From NCBI GenBank assembly GCA_007126575.1, contig SLBA01000091.1, positions 1-64,000 of the forward strand: a DNA stretch of 64,000 bases, in the 5' to 3' direction. A program made the position numbers and the translations under genes. A model generated the notes under the pieces. That model did no database searches. It worked only from the letters and a program-made list of their open reading frames with translations, and had not been told where the DNA came from. The number at the start of each line of letters is the position of its first letter. Position 1 is the first letter of the stretch. Source of the DNA: Gemmatimonadota bacterium (GTDB taxonomy: Bacteria > Gemmatimonadota > Gemmatimonadetes > Longimicrobiales > Gaopeijiaceae). Below are positions 1 through 9,548 of the stretch, piece after piece.

Positions 1-3000
1 CGCTCCTCGACGGCGCGAACCGCCTGACCGACCTGGTCGAGCGCGCGCTCCACTTCGAGATGCCCGCGCTGGCCCTGACCGACCACGGCTGCATGTTCGG
101 CGCCTGGAGCTTCCAGAAGGCCGCGCACAAGGCCGGCCTGAAGCCGATCATCGGGATGGAGGCGTACGTGGCCCCGGGCGATCGCCGAGACCGCACCCGA
201 AGCGGCCGCAACGAGCGCAACTACTACCACCTGGTTCTTCTGGCAAGGGATCGCGAAGGCTACCGCAACCTGGTCAAGCTCTCGTCGATCGGGTACACCG
301 AGGGCTTCTACCACAAGCCCCGCGTCGATCGCGAGGTACTGAAAGCGCACTCCGGGGGGCTGATCGTCTCGTCGGCGTGCATGGCGAGCGAGGTCGCCCG
401 GCACCTCATGGAGGACCGGCCCGACCAGGCCCGCGAGGCCGCCGCATGGTACGCCGAGATCTTTCGCGATCGATACTACCTCGAGGTGCAGGGCCACGGC
501 ACCCCCGGCCAGGAGGAGTTGAACCGCCGCACCTTCGCCCTGGCCGACGAGCTGGGCCTGCCCGTCGTGGCCACCAACGATGCGCACTTCCTGGAGTGCG
601 ACGACCACGAGGCGCACGACACCCTGCTCTGCATCGGCCTCGGCAAGGACAAGTCGGACCCGAACCGGATGCGCTACGACGAAGGTCTCTATTTCAAGGG
701 GCCCGACGAGATGCGCGAGATCTTCGGGGACCGCCCCGAGGTGATCGAGAACACCCTGCGCATCGCCGACGAAGTCGACCTCACCTTCGACAAGAAGTAC
801 CACGTTCCCGAGTTCCCGCTGCCCGCGGAGCACTCGACCGAAGAGGACTACCTGGTCCACCTGACGAACGTGGGGGCGAGGGAACGCTACGGCGACCCCC
901 TCCCCCCCGAGGTCAAGGAGCGGATGGACTTCGAGCTCGGGGTGATCCTCGAGACCGGGTACTCCGGGTACTTCCTGATCACCTGGGACTTCATCAACTG
1001 GGCCAGGCAGCAGGGGATCCCCGTGGGTCCGGGGCGGGGCTCGGCGGCCGGGTCGCTGGTCAGCTACGCTTTGGGCATCACCAACCTGGACCCGCTCCAC
1101 TTCGACCTGCTCTTCGAGCGCTTCCTGAACCCCGAGCGCGTGTCGATGCCCGATATCGACATCGACTTCTGCTACGAGCGCAGGGGCGAGGTGATCGAGT
1201 ACGTGCGAGAGAAGTACGGGCGCGACGCGGTCGGCATGATCATCACCTTCGGGACGATGAAGTCGCGGGCCGTGATCCGCGACGTGGGGCGCACCCTGGG
1301 CTTCGAGCCCTCGGAGACGGACCGGATCGCGAAGGCCATCCCCAATGAACCGGGGAAGGCCCTGACGGTTCAGGAGGCGATCGACGGGATTCCCGAGGTG
1401 AAGGCCCTTTATCGACTCGACGACCGGCATCGCCGGCTCTTCGACTATTCGATGACGCTCGAGGGACTCTCGCGGCACGCCTCGGTGCATGCGGCCGGGG
1501 TGGTGATCGCCCCGGGTCCACTCGACGACTATGTGCCGGTGTGTGTCCAGCAGACGAAGGGGAGCGGGAAGAACGGCGAGGCGGTCACGGTCACGCAGTA
1601 CGACATGAACTGCCTGGAAGACGCCGGGATGCTCAAGATGGACTTCCTGGGGCTGAAGACGCTCACCGTGATCGATGACGCGGCGGCCATGATCCGCGAG
1701 CGCGTCGGCGACCTGCGGCACCCCGAAAGCGGGGTGAGCTACGACTCGATGGACGATGTGCCCCTGGACGATCCCGCGGTCTACCGCATGCTCTCGCGGG
1801 GCGGGACCTCGGGCGTATTCCAGTTCGAGTCGAACCTGGCGACCGAGAAGCTGCGCGCCATGCGCTGCGACCGCTTCGACGACCTGGTCGCCACCAACGC
1901 GCTCATTCGACCGGGGCCGCTCGACTCCGGCATGACCGACGTGTACATCCGCCGCAAGCTGGGCAAGGAGGAGGCGACCTACCCGCACCCCGACCTGAAG
2001 CAGACGCTCGAACCCACCTACGGGGTGATCGTCTACCAGGAACAGGTGATGCGGATCGCCAACCTCCTGGCCGGTTTCTCGCTCGCCGAAGCGGACGTGC
2101 TGCGCAAGGCGGTCGGAAAGAAGATCGCCGAGCTGATCAAGCGGGAGCTGGGCAAATTCGTGGAGCAGTCGGTGGAACGGGGCGTCGACCGACGCATCGC
2201 GACCGAGTTGGCCGACCAGATCGAGACCTTCGGCCGCTACGGCTTCAACAAGAGCCACTCGGCCGCCTACTCGCTCCTCTCGTACCACACCGCCTGGCTC
2301 AAGGCGCACTATCCGGCCGAGTTCATGGCCGCGCTCCTCTCGTCGGTGCTCGACAAGACCGACGACGTGGTGAAGTACATTGCCGAGTGCCGGGAACTGC
2401 CACGCTTCGTGCCCGGGCTCGAGGACGGTGTCGAGGTCCTCCCCCCCGATGTGAACGAGTCGGGCTGGAAGTTCACTGCGATCGACCAGACCCGGATCCG
2501 CTTCGGACTCGGTGCGGTCCGGGGGGTCGGCGCGGGCGCGGTCCAGTCGATCCTGAAGGCGCGCGAGGAAGGGGGACGCTTCGACAGCCTCTTCGGCTTC
2601 CTCGAGCGAATCGACACCCGGGCGCTGAACAAGCGGGCCTGCGAGGCGCTGATTGCCGCTGGCGCACTCGACGCCTTCGGGCACCGTGCGCAGCTCCTGG
2701 CCGGGCTCGACACCGCCTACTCCGAGGTTCAGGCACGCCAGGCCGAGGCCGCCGCCGGTCAGGCCTCGCTCTTCGACAGCGGGGGCGACGACCTGCGGCG
2801 CCCCGACCCCAGCCTGCCCACGATTCCCGAGTGGTCGGAGCAGGACCGGCTCGCCCGCGAGAAGGAGGCGCTGGGATTCTTCATCTCGGGCCATCCACTC
2901 GATCGCTATCGCGAGGTGGCGCGTGCCTTCGGTCCCGCCCATTCGGGCAACCTGAAGGAGTTCGCCGGCGAGGAGGTCGAGTTCGCCTGCGTGGTCACCA

Positions 3001-3488
3001 AGGTGCAGAAGCAGCTGTCCCGAAAGGACAGCACCGAGTGGGGAAAGGTCACCGTGGAGGACTTCTTCGGCACCGCCACCATCCTGGGCTTCCGCGACAC
3101 CTGGGAGCGGTGCCGGGGCGTGCTCACCCAGGACGCCGTGGTGGTGATCCGCGGGAAGGTTTCGGGGCGCGAGCGGGACGAGGAGGACCCTCCGCTCTTC
3201 CTCGATGACGCCGAGCCCCTCGAGGTGATTCAGGGGAGCGGTCGGGTGGCGCTGGTCATGGAGGTCGAGCCGGGCACCGAGTTCGAGGAGGGCTTCTTCC
3301 GCAAGGTGCGCGCGGTGATCCAGGCCCATCCCGGGCGGGCACCGGTGGAGCTGCTCCTCGACGAGGGCAACGGCTCGAGCCCGCGCCTGCGCTCGCGGAG
3401 CCTGCGGGTGAATCCGCAGCCCGAGGCGCTGGAAGGACTCAAGGAGCTGTTCGGCCAGGGACGAATCCGCGTACGGAGGTCACCATGA
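1..3488 (+). CDS. dnaE: DNA polymerase III subunit alpha (5'-truncated by window edge)
   Basis: This is the replicative polymerase catalytic subunit, which extends DNA 5' to 3' within the Pol III holoenzyme. The frame is open from base 3 and the codons before the first ATG (base 60) already read as DnaE, so the true start lies outside the window, probably by only about 20 residues. Visible marks are the PHP-domain segment ending LTDHGCMFG, the catalytic-aspartate motif MPDIDIDFC near base 1150, the FGRYGFNKSHSAAYS block near base 2235 and a C-terminal OB-fold region after about base 2960. About 1,161 residues are present, close to full length for DnaE1-type enzymes. Its stop overlaps the msrA start (ATGA), suggesting co-transcription. 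Confidence 0.97.
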   Translation, partial: LLDGANRLTDLVERALHFEMPALALTDHGCMFGAWSFQKAAHKAGLKPIIGMEAYVAPGDRRDRTRSGRNERNYYHLVLLARDREGYRNLVKLSSIGYTEGFYHKPRVDREVLKAHSGGLIVSSACMASEVARHLMEDRPDQAREAAAWYAEIFRDRYYLEVQGHGTPGQEELNRRTFALADELGLPVVATNDAHFLECDDHEAHDTLLCIGLGKDKSDPNRMRYDEGLYFKGPDEMREIFGDRPEVIENTLRIADEVDLTFDKKYHVPEFPLPAEHSTEEDYLVHLTNVGARERYGDPLPPEVKERMDFELGVILETGYSGYFLITWDFINWARQQGIPVGPGRGSAAGSLVSYALGITNLDPLHFDLLFERFLNPERVSMPDIDIDFCYERRGEVIEYVREKYGRDAVGMIITFGTMKSRAVIRDVGRTLGFEPSETDRIAKAIPNEPGKALTVQEAIDGIPEVKALYRLDDRHRRLFDYSMTLEGLSRHASVHAAGVVIAPGPLDDYVPVCVQQTKGSGKNGEAVTVTQYDMNCLEDAGMLKMDFLGLKTLTVIDDAAAMIRERVGDLRHPESGVSYDSMDDVPLDDPAVYRMLSRGGTSGVFQFESNLATEKLRAMRCDRFDDLVATNALIRPGPLDSGMTDVYIRRKLGKEEATYPHPDLKQTLEPTYGVIVYQEQVMRIANLLAGFSLAEADVLRKAVGKKIAELIKRELGKFVEQSVERGVDRRIATELADQIETFGRYGFNKSHSAAYSLLSYHTAWLKAHYPAEFMAALLSSVLDKTDDVVKYIAECRELPRFVPGLEDGVEVLPPDVNESGWKFTAIDQTRIRFGLGAVRGVGAGAVQSILKAREEGGRFDSLFGFLERIDTRALNKRACEALIAAGALDAFGHRAQLLAGLDTAYSEVQARQAEAAAGQASLFDSGGDDLRRPDPSLPTIPEWSEQDRLAREKEALGFFISGHPLDRYREVARAFGPAHSGNLKEFAGEEVEFACVVTKVQKQLSRKDSTEWGKVTVEDFFGTATILGFRDTWERCRGVLTQDAVVVIRGKVSGRERDEEDPPLFLDDAEPLEVIQGSGRVALVMEVEPGTEFEEGFFRKVRAVIQAHPGRAPVELLLDEGNGSSPRLRSRSLRVNPQPEALEGLKELFGQGRIRVRRSP

Positions 3489-4057
3489 ACAACCCCGTCG
3501 AAGTGCATCGTGACGAGAACGTGCAGCATGCCACCCTGGGCGGCGGCTGCTTCTGGTGTCTCGAGGCCGTGTATCTCCGGGTGACGGGCGTACGATCCGC
3601 CACCTCGGGCTATGCCGGGGGAAGCTACCCGGACCCGACCTACAACGAGGTCTGTTCCGGCCGGACCGGACACGCCGAGGTCGTCCGGATCACCTTCGAC
3701 CCGGCCGAGGTCTCCTTTCGGGACCTCCTGCGAATCTTCTTCACGATCCACGACCCGACGACTCCCAATCGGCAGGGCGCCGACCGCGGGCCCCAGTACC
3801 GCTCGATCATCCTGTACGAAAGCGACGAGCAGGAGACGGTGGCCCGCGAGGTCATGCGCGAGATCGAGGGCGCCGGCCTCCATGAGAACCCGCTGGTCAC
3901 CGAGCTCGCTCCCCTGGAGACCTTCTACCCGGCCGAAATCGAGCACGAGGAGTACTACGATCGGAACCCCCGGGCTCCGTACTGCCAGGCCGTCATCGCA
4001 CCCAAAGTGCGGAAGGCCCGCGCCGAACTCTCGCACCTGATGCGCCCGGAGGGTTGA
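3485..4057 (+). CDS. msrA: Peptide methionine-S-sulfoxide reductase MsrA
   Basis: The enzyme reduces the S-epimer of methionine sulfoxide in proteins, using thioredoxin as electron donor. The catalytic motif GCFWC lies at about residues 20-24, followed by the family blocks YAGG, GHAEVV and, near the end, EHEEYYDRNP with a downstream YCQAVI cysteine that can act as resolving residue. The length (190 residues) is normal for a single-domain MsrA with no fused MsrB. The ATG overlaps the dnaE stop and has GGAGG four bases upstream. A strong hairpin follows the gene. The role is general oxidative repair in the cytoplasm, useful in an O2-exposed phototroph but not specific to photosynthesis. Confidence 0.96.
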   Translation: MNNPVEVHRDENVQHATLGGGCFWCLEAVYLRVTGVRSATSGYAGGSYPDPTYNEVCSGRTGHAEVVRITFDPAEVSFRDLLRIFFTIHDPTTPNRQGADRGPQYRSIILYESDEQETVAREVMREIEGAGLHENPLVTELAPLETFYPAEIEHEEYYDRNPRAPYCQAVIAPKVRKARAELSHLMRPEG

Positions 4058-4063
4058 TCGGGA

Positions 4064-4109
4064 GGGGACCCTCCACCGCTTGCGCACCGGTGGGTCCCCG
4101 CTAGATTTT
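4064..4109 (+). terminator. Candidate intrinsic terminator after msrA
   Basis: GGGGAC at 4064-4069 pairs with GTCCCC at 4094-4099, and inside it CCACCG (4073-4078) pairs with CGGTGG (4088-4093). The hairpin is followed by GCTAGATTTT, a short T tract. It sits between msrA and the next gene and probably ends the dnaE-msrA transcript. Confidence 0.6.
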
Positions 4110-4143
4110 CGGGTATCCTCGAACAGTGCCAAGGAGTGCAACG

Positions 4144-4728
4144 ATGCGTGATCTGCTCACGGGAACCATCCTGGGAACGTTGGGGCTTCTCGTCGTGACC
4201 CCGGGGCTGGCCGTGCCGGTCGGTCCCGACGCTGCGACTGCCGTCGACGGTCCCTGGTCCGTATCGGTATCGGCGATCTCCGACGGGGCGCCCGCCATCC
4301 ATCCATTCGATGGATTCGCGGGGAGCCCACGTCCTTCCGGCCCCATCGCCACGGACCCGATCCCGACCGACTGGCGAGTGCTCCTCGGTCTGAACTACCA
4401 GACCGGAGCGGTCTCGCCGGCGCTGAAGGACCGTGAGGGCAAGATCGTGAGTATCCCCGGCTTCATGGTCCCCTTCGAGGACGGCATGACGGGTGTCGAC
4501 GAGTTCCTTCTCGTCCCGTACTTCGGGGCCTGCATCCACACCCCTCCGCCGCCTCCGAATCAGATGGTCTACGTGCGGATGGAGGGTGGTTCGAAGGTGG
4601 ACGTCAACATCTGGGACGCGGTCGTGATCGAGGGGGTGCTCGACGTGGCTCCGATCGACAGTCCCTACGGGAGTGTCGGCCACCAGGTGCTGGGACAGAG
4701 GCTCCGGCCCTACGTCGGCAATCGGTGA
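4144..4728 (+). CDS. DUF3299 family exported protein
   Basis: This is a predicted exported protein of 194 residues. I chose the ATG at 4144 because AAGGAG lies seven bases upstream; an in-frame GTG at 4126 lacks such a site. The N-terminus (MRDLLTGTILGTLGLLVV) looks like a signal peptide. The C-terminal half carries the DUF3299 signature: DWRVLLGLNYQTG, then IPGFMVPFE, then LVPYFGACIHTPPPPPNQMV, where the Cys and His could bind a metal. DUF3299 proteins often sit beside LolD/MacB-like ABC transporters, as here (ATPase and permease follow directly). From memory, a similar set belongs to zinc-regulated operons in Vibrio. The molecular function is not established; a metal-related envelope role is inference. 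Confidence 0.8.
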   Translation: MRDLLTGTILGTLGLLVVTPGLAVPVGPDAATAVDGPWSVSVSAISDGAPAIHPFDGFAGSPRPSGPIATDPIPTDWRVLLGLNYQTGAVSPALKDREGKIVSIPGFMVPFEDGMTGVDEFLLVPYFGACIHTPPPPPNQMVYVRMEGGSKVDVNIWDAVVIEGVLDVAPIDSPYGSVGHQVLGQRLRPYVGNR

Positions 4729-4768
4729 GGGGCTGGATCCACTCCCGCCTCGATCGACCCGGCCCGTC

Positions 4769-5497
4769 GTGACGAACGCCGAAGGCTCTGACCTCGCTCC
4801 GGACGGCGCGCGGGTACCGGCCGTCGAACTCCGGCAACTCCGATTCGGGTATCGCCCGGGCACCCCGGTGCTCCAGATCGATTCGCTGATCGTCCCCGCC
4901 GGCGAGACGGTCTTCCTGCACGGCCCCTCGGGGAGCGGAAAGACCACCCTGCTGGGCATCATCGCGGGGGTCCTGAAGGCGGATCGAGGAGAGGCCCTCG
5001 TCCTCGGCAAGGACCTCACACGCCTCGGCGGATCGGACCGGGACCAGCTGAGGGGAGAGCGGCTGGGCTACATCTTTCAGATGTTCAACCTGATCCCCTA
5101 CCTGTCCGCCTTCGACAACATCACGCTCCCCTGTCGGATGAACCCGCGCCGGATGAAGCGGCTCGACGGCTCCCTCGACTCGGAGACCCGGGCGCTGGCG
5201 AGAACCCTCGAGATCGAGTCCCTGCTCGATGCCCGCCCCGGGGAGCTCTCGGTCGGACAGCAGCAGAGGGTCGCCGCCGCCCGGGCTCTGCTGGGCCGTC
5301 CGGAGCTGGTGGTGGCCGACGAACCGACTTCGGCACTCGACGCGGACCGTCGCGAAGCGTTCCTCGGGCTCCTCTTCGAATCCTGCCGGGAGGCCGGCGC
5401 GACCCTGCTCTTCGTGAGCCACGACCGGAGCCTCGAGGGCCGGTTTGATCGCGCCCTCTCGCTGCCGGACGTGAACCGCGCTCCGGTCGCCGCCTGA
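4769..5497 (+). CDS. ABC transporter ATP-binding protein (LolD/MacB type)
   Basis: This ATPase subunit powers an FtsX-like permease encoded directly downstream. It shows Walker A GPSGSGKT, a Q-loop near IFQMFNLIPY, the signature LSVGQQQR, Walker B VVADEPTSALD and a switch histidine in VSHDRS. The frame is open further upstream, overlapping the DUF3299 gene, but homology-like sequence (VELRQLRFGYR) begins only after the GTG at 4769, which gives 242 residues, normal for this family. The spacing to the permease is nine bases. Substrate is unknown: LolD, MacB and DevA relatives export lipoproteins, peptides or lipids from the inner membrane. The histidine-rich partner permease suggests a metal link. 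Confidence 0.88.
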   Translation: MTNAEGSDLAPDGARVPAVELRQLRFGYRPGTPVLQIDSLIVPAGETVFLHGPSGSGKTTLLGIIAGVLKADRGEALVLGKDLTRLGGSDRDQLRGERLGYIFQMFNLIPYLSAFDNITLPCRMNPRRMKRLDGSLDSETRALARTLEIESLLDARPGELSVGQQQRVAAARALLGRPELVVADEPTSALDADRREAFLGLLFESCREAGATLLFVSHDRSLEGRFDRALSLPDVNRAPVAA

Positions 5498-5506
5498 GGC
5501 CCCACG

Positions 5507-6895
5507 ATGCTGACTCTCGATCTCGCCCGCCGTTCTCTGCGCAACCGCCTCCTCCCGTCGATCCTGACCGTGCTGTCGATCGCCTTCTCGGTGGCGCTCC
5601 TCGTGGGGATCGAGAACATCCGCAACGGGCTGCGGGCCAGCTTCACCGGCACGATCTCGGGGACCGACCTGATCGTGGGTCCGCAGGCCGGCTCGATCCA
5701 GCTGCTCCTGTATTCCGTGTTCGGGATGGGCTCCCCCACGGGCAACATTTCGGCCGAGGCGTACGAGCATTTCCAGAACCATCCCGCCGTCGCCTGGACC
5801 ATCCCGTATGCGCTGGGCGACTCGCACCGCGGGTACCGGGTGATCGGAACCACCCAGGACTTCTACGAGCACTTCCGCTACCGTGGCGGAACCCCGCTGG
5901 CTCTGGCGCAGGGTGATCGCGCGCGGGAAGCCAGGGATGTCGTCCTGGGCTCCGAAGTCGCGGAGCGCCTCGAGTACGACTTGGGAGAGCGGATCGTCGT
6001 GACGCACGGGATGGGGGCCCCGGGGATCATGGACCACGACGACATGCCCTTCCAGGTGGTCGGCATTCTGGAGCGGACCGGGACCCCCGTGGATCGAGCG
6101 CTTTACATGACGCTCGAGGGGATCGACGCCATGCACGAGGGCTGGGAAGACGGCGTGCCCCCCGCTCCCCCCTCCTTCGCTCCCGGGGGAGAGGGCTCGG
6201 CCGAGGACGACTACTATGCCGCACCTCCGACCCCCCCGTCCGAAACCGACGCACACGATCACGACCACGATCACCAGCACGCCGAGGCGCAGACCCCGGT
6301 GGGAGCCCAGGATCCGTCCGATCACGCCCACGACCACGGGGGCACCCAGATCACCTCGTTCTTCCTGGGAACCACCTCGCGCTTCGAGATGCTCTCGCTG
6401 CAGCGCGAGATCAACGAGTATCGCGGCGAGCCCCTGATGGCGATCGCGCCCGGAATCGCGCTGGCCGAGATGTGGCGCTCGGTGGGATACGCCGAGGACG
6501 GCCTCAAGATCGTCTCCTTCTTCGTGGTGATCGTCGGGCTGCTCGGAATGCTCGTCTCTCTCTACACGGCGCTCGATGCCCGGCGGCGGGAGATGGCCAT
6601 CTTTCGGGCACTCGGCGCCGGGCCGAGACGGATCATCGGCCTGCTCGTCGTCGAGTCCGGCTTCCTGGCCCTTATGGGCGCCGTGATCGGGGTGGCACTC
6701 GTGTACGGAAGCATCCTTCTCTTCCAGGGAACGGTCGAGGCGCGCTTCGGCCTTCTGATCCCCATCCGTCCCCTGGGATCGCTGGAGTGGCTCTACCTGG
6801 GCGCGGTGGTCGCCGCCGGGTTCTTCCTCGGACTGATCCCGGCCGCCAAGGCGTATCGAAACACTCTGACCGACGGGCTGAGCCCACGGTCATGA
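5507..6895 (+). CDS. FtsX-like ABC permease with histidine-rich periplasmic loop
   Basis: This is an inner-membrane permease of 462 residues in the MacB/FtsX/LolC style: one membrane helix near the N-terminus (about residues 17-35), a large periplasmic domain (about 40-320), and three helices at the C-terminus (about 325-455) with the FtsX-type block RRREMAIFRALGAGPRRI. The periplasmic domain holds a low-complexity insertion at about residues 247-280 containing HDHDHDHQH and a second DHAHDH cluster, which looks like a metal-binding segment. GAGG lies seven bases before the ATG. It forms a transporter with the preceding ATPase, and DUF3299 may be a periplasmic partner. Zinc or another transition metal is a reasonable guess for what the loop senses or binds. 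Confidence 0.85.
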   Translation: MLTLDLARRSLRNRLLPSILTVLSIAFSVALLVGIENIRNGLRASFTGTISGTDLIVGPQAGSIQLLLYSVFGMGSPTGNISAEAYEHFQNHPAVAWTIPYALGDSHRGYRVIGTTQDFYEHFRYRGGTPLALAQGDRAREARDVVLGSEVAERLEYDLGERIVVTHGMGAPGIMDHDDMPFQVVGILERTGTPVDRALYMTLEGIDAMHEGWEDGVPPAPPSFAPGGEGSAEDDYYAAPPTPPSETDAHDHDHDHQHAEAQTPVGAQDPSDHAHDHGGTQITSFFLGTTSRFEMLSLQREINEYRGEPLMAIAPGIALAEMWRSVGYAEDGLKIVSFFVVIVGLLGMLVSLYTALDARRREMAIFRALGAGPRRIIGLLVVESGFLALMGAVIGVALVYGSILLFQGTVEARFGLLIPIRPLGSLEWLYLGAVVAAGFFLGLIPAAKAYRNTLTDGLSPRS

Positions 6896-6980
6896 GCGAT
6901 GAAGCTCCGCAGAAGCGAAGGTGCCGGACGGCGCCCCGTTCTCGGAACGACTTCCAACTCCCTCTCATGTGAGGCTGATC

Positions 6981-8528
6981 ATGAACCGATGGTACTCCGG
7001 GCTCTCTCTGGCCCTCGTCGCGCTGGTCGTGGCAGGCGGCACCGCTCCGACCCTGTCGGCCCAGACCTGGGCCACGAACGATCCCGTCCTCGAGCGGATC
7101 TGGGAGGAGGCGATGGAAAACTCCCACCTCGAGGAACTCGGGCATCAGCTCCTCGACTCCATCGGCCCGCGACTCACCGGCTCTCCGGGCCTCGACCGCG
7201 CCCATGACTGGGCCGCCCGAACGCTGCAGGGGTGGGGCGTCGACGCCGACAACCAGCAGTATGGAACGTGGCGGGGATGGGATCGGGGGATCACGCACAT
7301 CGACCTGATCGAGCCCCGCCTGCGCACGCTTGAAGGCACGATGCTCGCCTGGAGTCCCGGGACCGACGGTCCGGTCGAAGGAGAGGTCGTGGTCTTCCCG
7401 GCGTGGGAGACCGAAGAGGAGCTCGAGCGGTGGATGGCCACCGAGGTCGAGGGTCGCTTCGTGGCGATCGCGTTCCCCCAGCCGACCTGCCGACCCGACT
7501 ACCACTACGAGGAGTTCGGGTCGCAGGGTGCGCTCAACCGGCTGAACGAGTCTCGGCAGGCGGCGCTGCAGGAATTTCGGGAGACCCGGGTCGCGCAGCC
7601 CGGCCTCGTGCGCCTGGACCTCGACGCCGCGGGCGCACTCGGGATTCTCGAGTCCAACTGGATCGGGCGCCCGGGAACCAACCGACTGTTCAGCACGAAC
7701 ACCGAGAACGCGGTCACCCTCGATCTCTCCTGCGAGGACTACGGACTCGTCTACCGTCTGGCCGAGAGTGGCCGCAGCCCCGTGCTGCGGGTGAACGCAC
7801 AGGCCGAAGATCTCGGTGAGGTCCCGGTCTACAACACGATCGGAGTCATCGAAGGGTCGGAGCTTCCGAACGAGTATGTCTTTCTGTCGGCCCACTTCGA
7901 CTCGTGGGACGGAGGCTCGGGGGCGACCGACAACGGAACCGGATCGATCCTCATGATGGAGACCATGCGGATTCTCTCCGAGGTCTATCCCAATCCCCGG
8001 CGCTCGATCATGATCGGACTCTGGGGGGGCGAGGAGCAGGGACTGAACGGATCTCGCCGGTTCGTGGCCGACAACCCCGAGATCGTCGACAACATCCAGG
8101 CGCTCTTCAACCAGGACAACGGCACGGGCCGGGTCGCGAACATCTCGACGCAGGGACTGATCGAAGCCGGTGAACACTGGGCACGGTGGCTGTCGATGAT
8201 CCCGCAGCAGATCACCACCCACATCAACCTGAGCCTTCCCGGCAACCCGAGCACCGGAGGCACCGACCACGCCTCCTTCATCTGTGCGGGGGCTCCCGCG
8301 TTCGGTCTCAGCTCCATCTCCTGGGGCTACAACCCGTACACCTGGCACACCGTGCGCGACACCTACGACAAGATCGTGTTCGAGGAAGTCCGCAACAACG
8401 CGGCTCTGATCGCGATGCTGACGTACCTGGCCTCGGAAGACCCCGCGCCGGTCTCGCGCGTTCAGCGCACGTTCGCGGGGGACCGGGAATGGCCCACCTG
8501 CCAGCCGGGCCGCACCAGCTCGAACTGA
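6981..8528 (+). CDS. M28 family zinc metallopeptidase (secreted)
   Basis: This is a probable secreted aminopeptidase or carboxypeptidase of the M28 clan. The ATG at 6981 (GAGG five bases upstream) begins a clear signal peptide, MNRWYSGLSLALVALVVAGG, with cleavage likely after SAQ. The mature protein has a protease-associated-like segment, then the co-catalytic zinc site: SAHFDSWDGGSGATDNGTGS (His and bridging Asp), the catalytic glutamates in GGEEQG, the Asp in NQDNGTG and a final His in GGTDHASF. All five expected ligand positions appear present. Length is 515 residues. Such peptidases are abundant in Gemmatimonadota and help scavenge peptides. It is not obviously linked to its neighbours. 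Confidence 0.9.
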   Translation: MNRWYSGLSLALVALVVAGGTAPTLSAQTWATNDPVLERIWEEAMENSHLEELGHQLLDSIGPRLTGSPGLDRAHDWAARTLQGWGVDADNQQYGTWRGWDRGITHIDLIEPRLRTLEGTMLAWSPGTDGPVEGEVVVFPAWETEEELERWMATEVEGRFVAIAFPQPTCRPDYHYEEFGSQGALNRLNESRQAALQEFRETRVAQPGLVRLDLDAAGALGILESNWIGRPGTNRLFSTNTENAVTLDLSCEDYGLVYRLAESGRSPVLRVNAQAEDLGEVPVYNTIGVIEGSELPNEYVFLSAHFDSWDGGSGATDNGTGSILMMETMRILSEVYPNPRRSIMIGLWGGEEQGLNGSRRFVADNPEIVDNIQALFNQDNGTGRVANISTQGLIEAGEHWARWLSMIPQQITTHINLSLPGNPSTGGTDHASFICAGAPAFGLSSISWGYNPYTWHTVRDTYDKIVFEEVRNNAALIAMLTYLASEDPAPVSRVQRTFAGDREWPTCQPGRTSSN

Positions 8529-8537
8529 TCATCGACC

Positions 8538-8565
8538 GGCCCCCCGCCCACGGTGGCGGGGGGCC
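8538..8565 (+). terminator. GC-rich hairpin between peptidase and amidinotransferase genes
   Basis: A perfect 11-bp stem (GGCCCCCCGCC at 8538-8548, GGCGGGGGGCC at 8555-8565) closes a six-base loop ten bases after the M28 gene stop. No T tract follows, so it is either a weak terminator or a transcript-stabilising hairpin. Confidence 0.5.
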
Positions 8566-8580
8566 CCATCCCACCCGCTG

Positions 8581-9498
8581 ATGATCGTCACCTCCCCCGA
8601 AGCCTTCCGAGAGGCCGTTGCCCGCCTCCGCCCGGATGCAGACCTCGAGCCGACCATGCGTTCGGCCTTTCTCGTCACGCCGGTCGACTTTCGCCTCGTC
8701 CGACAGTCGTCGCCCGACAACGCCTACGTCGACTGGGACGTGGTCGTCGACAGCGACCGGGCGCTCGCGCAGCACCGGGCGCTGGCAGAAGCGATGGAGC
8801 GACTCGGCGTGCCCGTGCACCTGATCCCCGGGATCCCGGAGCTTCCCGACGGCGTCTTCCCGAACAACGCCTTCGCCACCGTGCCGAGACGCCTGGTGGT
8901 CGGGGTCATGAGGCACCCGCTGCGACAGGGCGAAACCCGACGCGAGGAGATCCGGGCCTTCTTTCGCGACCAGCTCCACTACGAGATCTGGGATCTGGAC
9001 CACGAGGAAGTCGTGGCCGAGATGACCGGCCCCCTCGTGATCGACCGGGCCCGCGGCGTCGGATTCTGCGGGATGACGGAGCGTGTGAACGAGAAGGGGG
9101 CACGGGCGATGCACGAGGCCCTCGGTCTGCGGCTCACCTTCCAGTTCGACCTCGACGCGGCGGAGTATCATACCAACGTCATCATGGCCGTTCTCGCAGG
9201 TCGCGCCTGTGTCCTGCACCCCGGCTCCTTTTCCGACGAGTCCATCGTCGAGGTGATCGGCGAGTTCTATTCCGGGCGGCTGCTCCTCCTCGACGACGAG
9301 GAAAAAGCCGCCTTCGCAGGCAACTGCATTTCGGTCACCCCGTCCGATGTCCTGATGAGCGCCCGCGCCCGCGACGCACTGCGACCCTCGTCACTGCGCT
9401 TCTTCGAGGAGCAGGGGTTCCAGCTCCACGGGGTCGAAGTGGACGAGCTCGAGAAGGCCGGCGGAAGCCTGCGCTGCATGGTCGCCGAGATCTTCTGA
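8581..9498 (+). CDS. Amidinotransferase-superfamily (guanidine-modifying) hydrolase
   Basis: The protein belongs to the five-bladed propeller fold that includes dimethylarginine dimethylaminohydrolase (DDAH), arginine deiminase and CtlX-like enzymes, which hydrolyse guanidino or ureido groups through a Cys-His-acid site. It shows DGVFPNNAFATV near residue 90, a catalytic-type histidine in EYHTNV near 198, and a C-terminal nucleophile cysteine in GGSLRCMVAEIF at about 300, exactly where the family places it. Its 305 residues fit. Which substrate is used (methylarginine, citrulline or other) cannot be told from sequence alone. No good ribosome-binding site is visible before the ATG, so the start is less certain than the identity. 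Confidence 0.8.
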   Translation: MIVTSPEAFREAVARLRPDADLEPTMRSAFLVTPVDFRLVRQSSPDNAYVDWDVVVDSDRALAQHRALAEAMERLGVPVHLIPGIPELPDGVFPNNAFATVPRRLVVGVMRHPLRQGETRREEIRAFFRDQLHYEIWDLDHEEVVAEMTGPLVIDRARGVGFCGMTERVNEKGARAMHEALGLRLTFQFDLDAAEYHTNVIMAVLAGRACVLHPGSFSDESIVEVIGEFYSGRLLLLDDEEKAAFAGNCISVTPSDVLMSARARDALRPSSLRFFEEQGFQLHGVEVDELEKAGGSLRCMVAEIF

Positions 9499-9548
9499 TC
9501 CTTTGACCCGCACGAATCCACCCCCTCTGGCACCCGGCTGCCCCCCAG

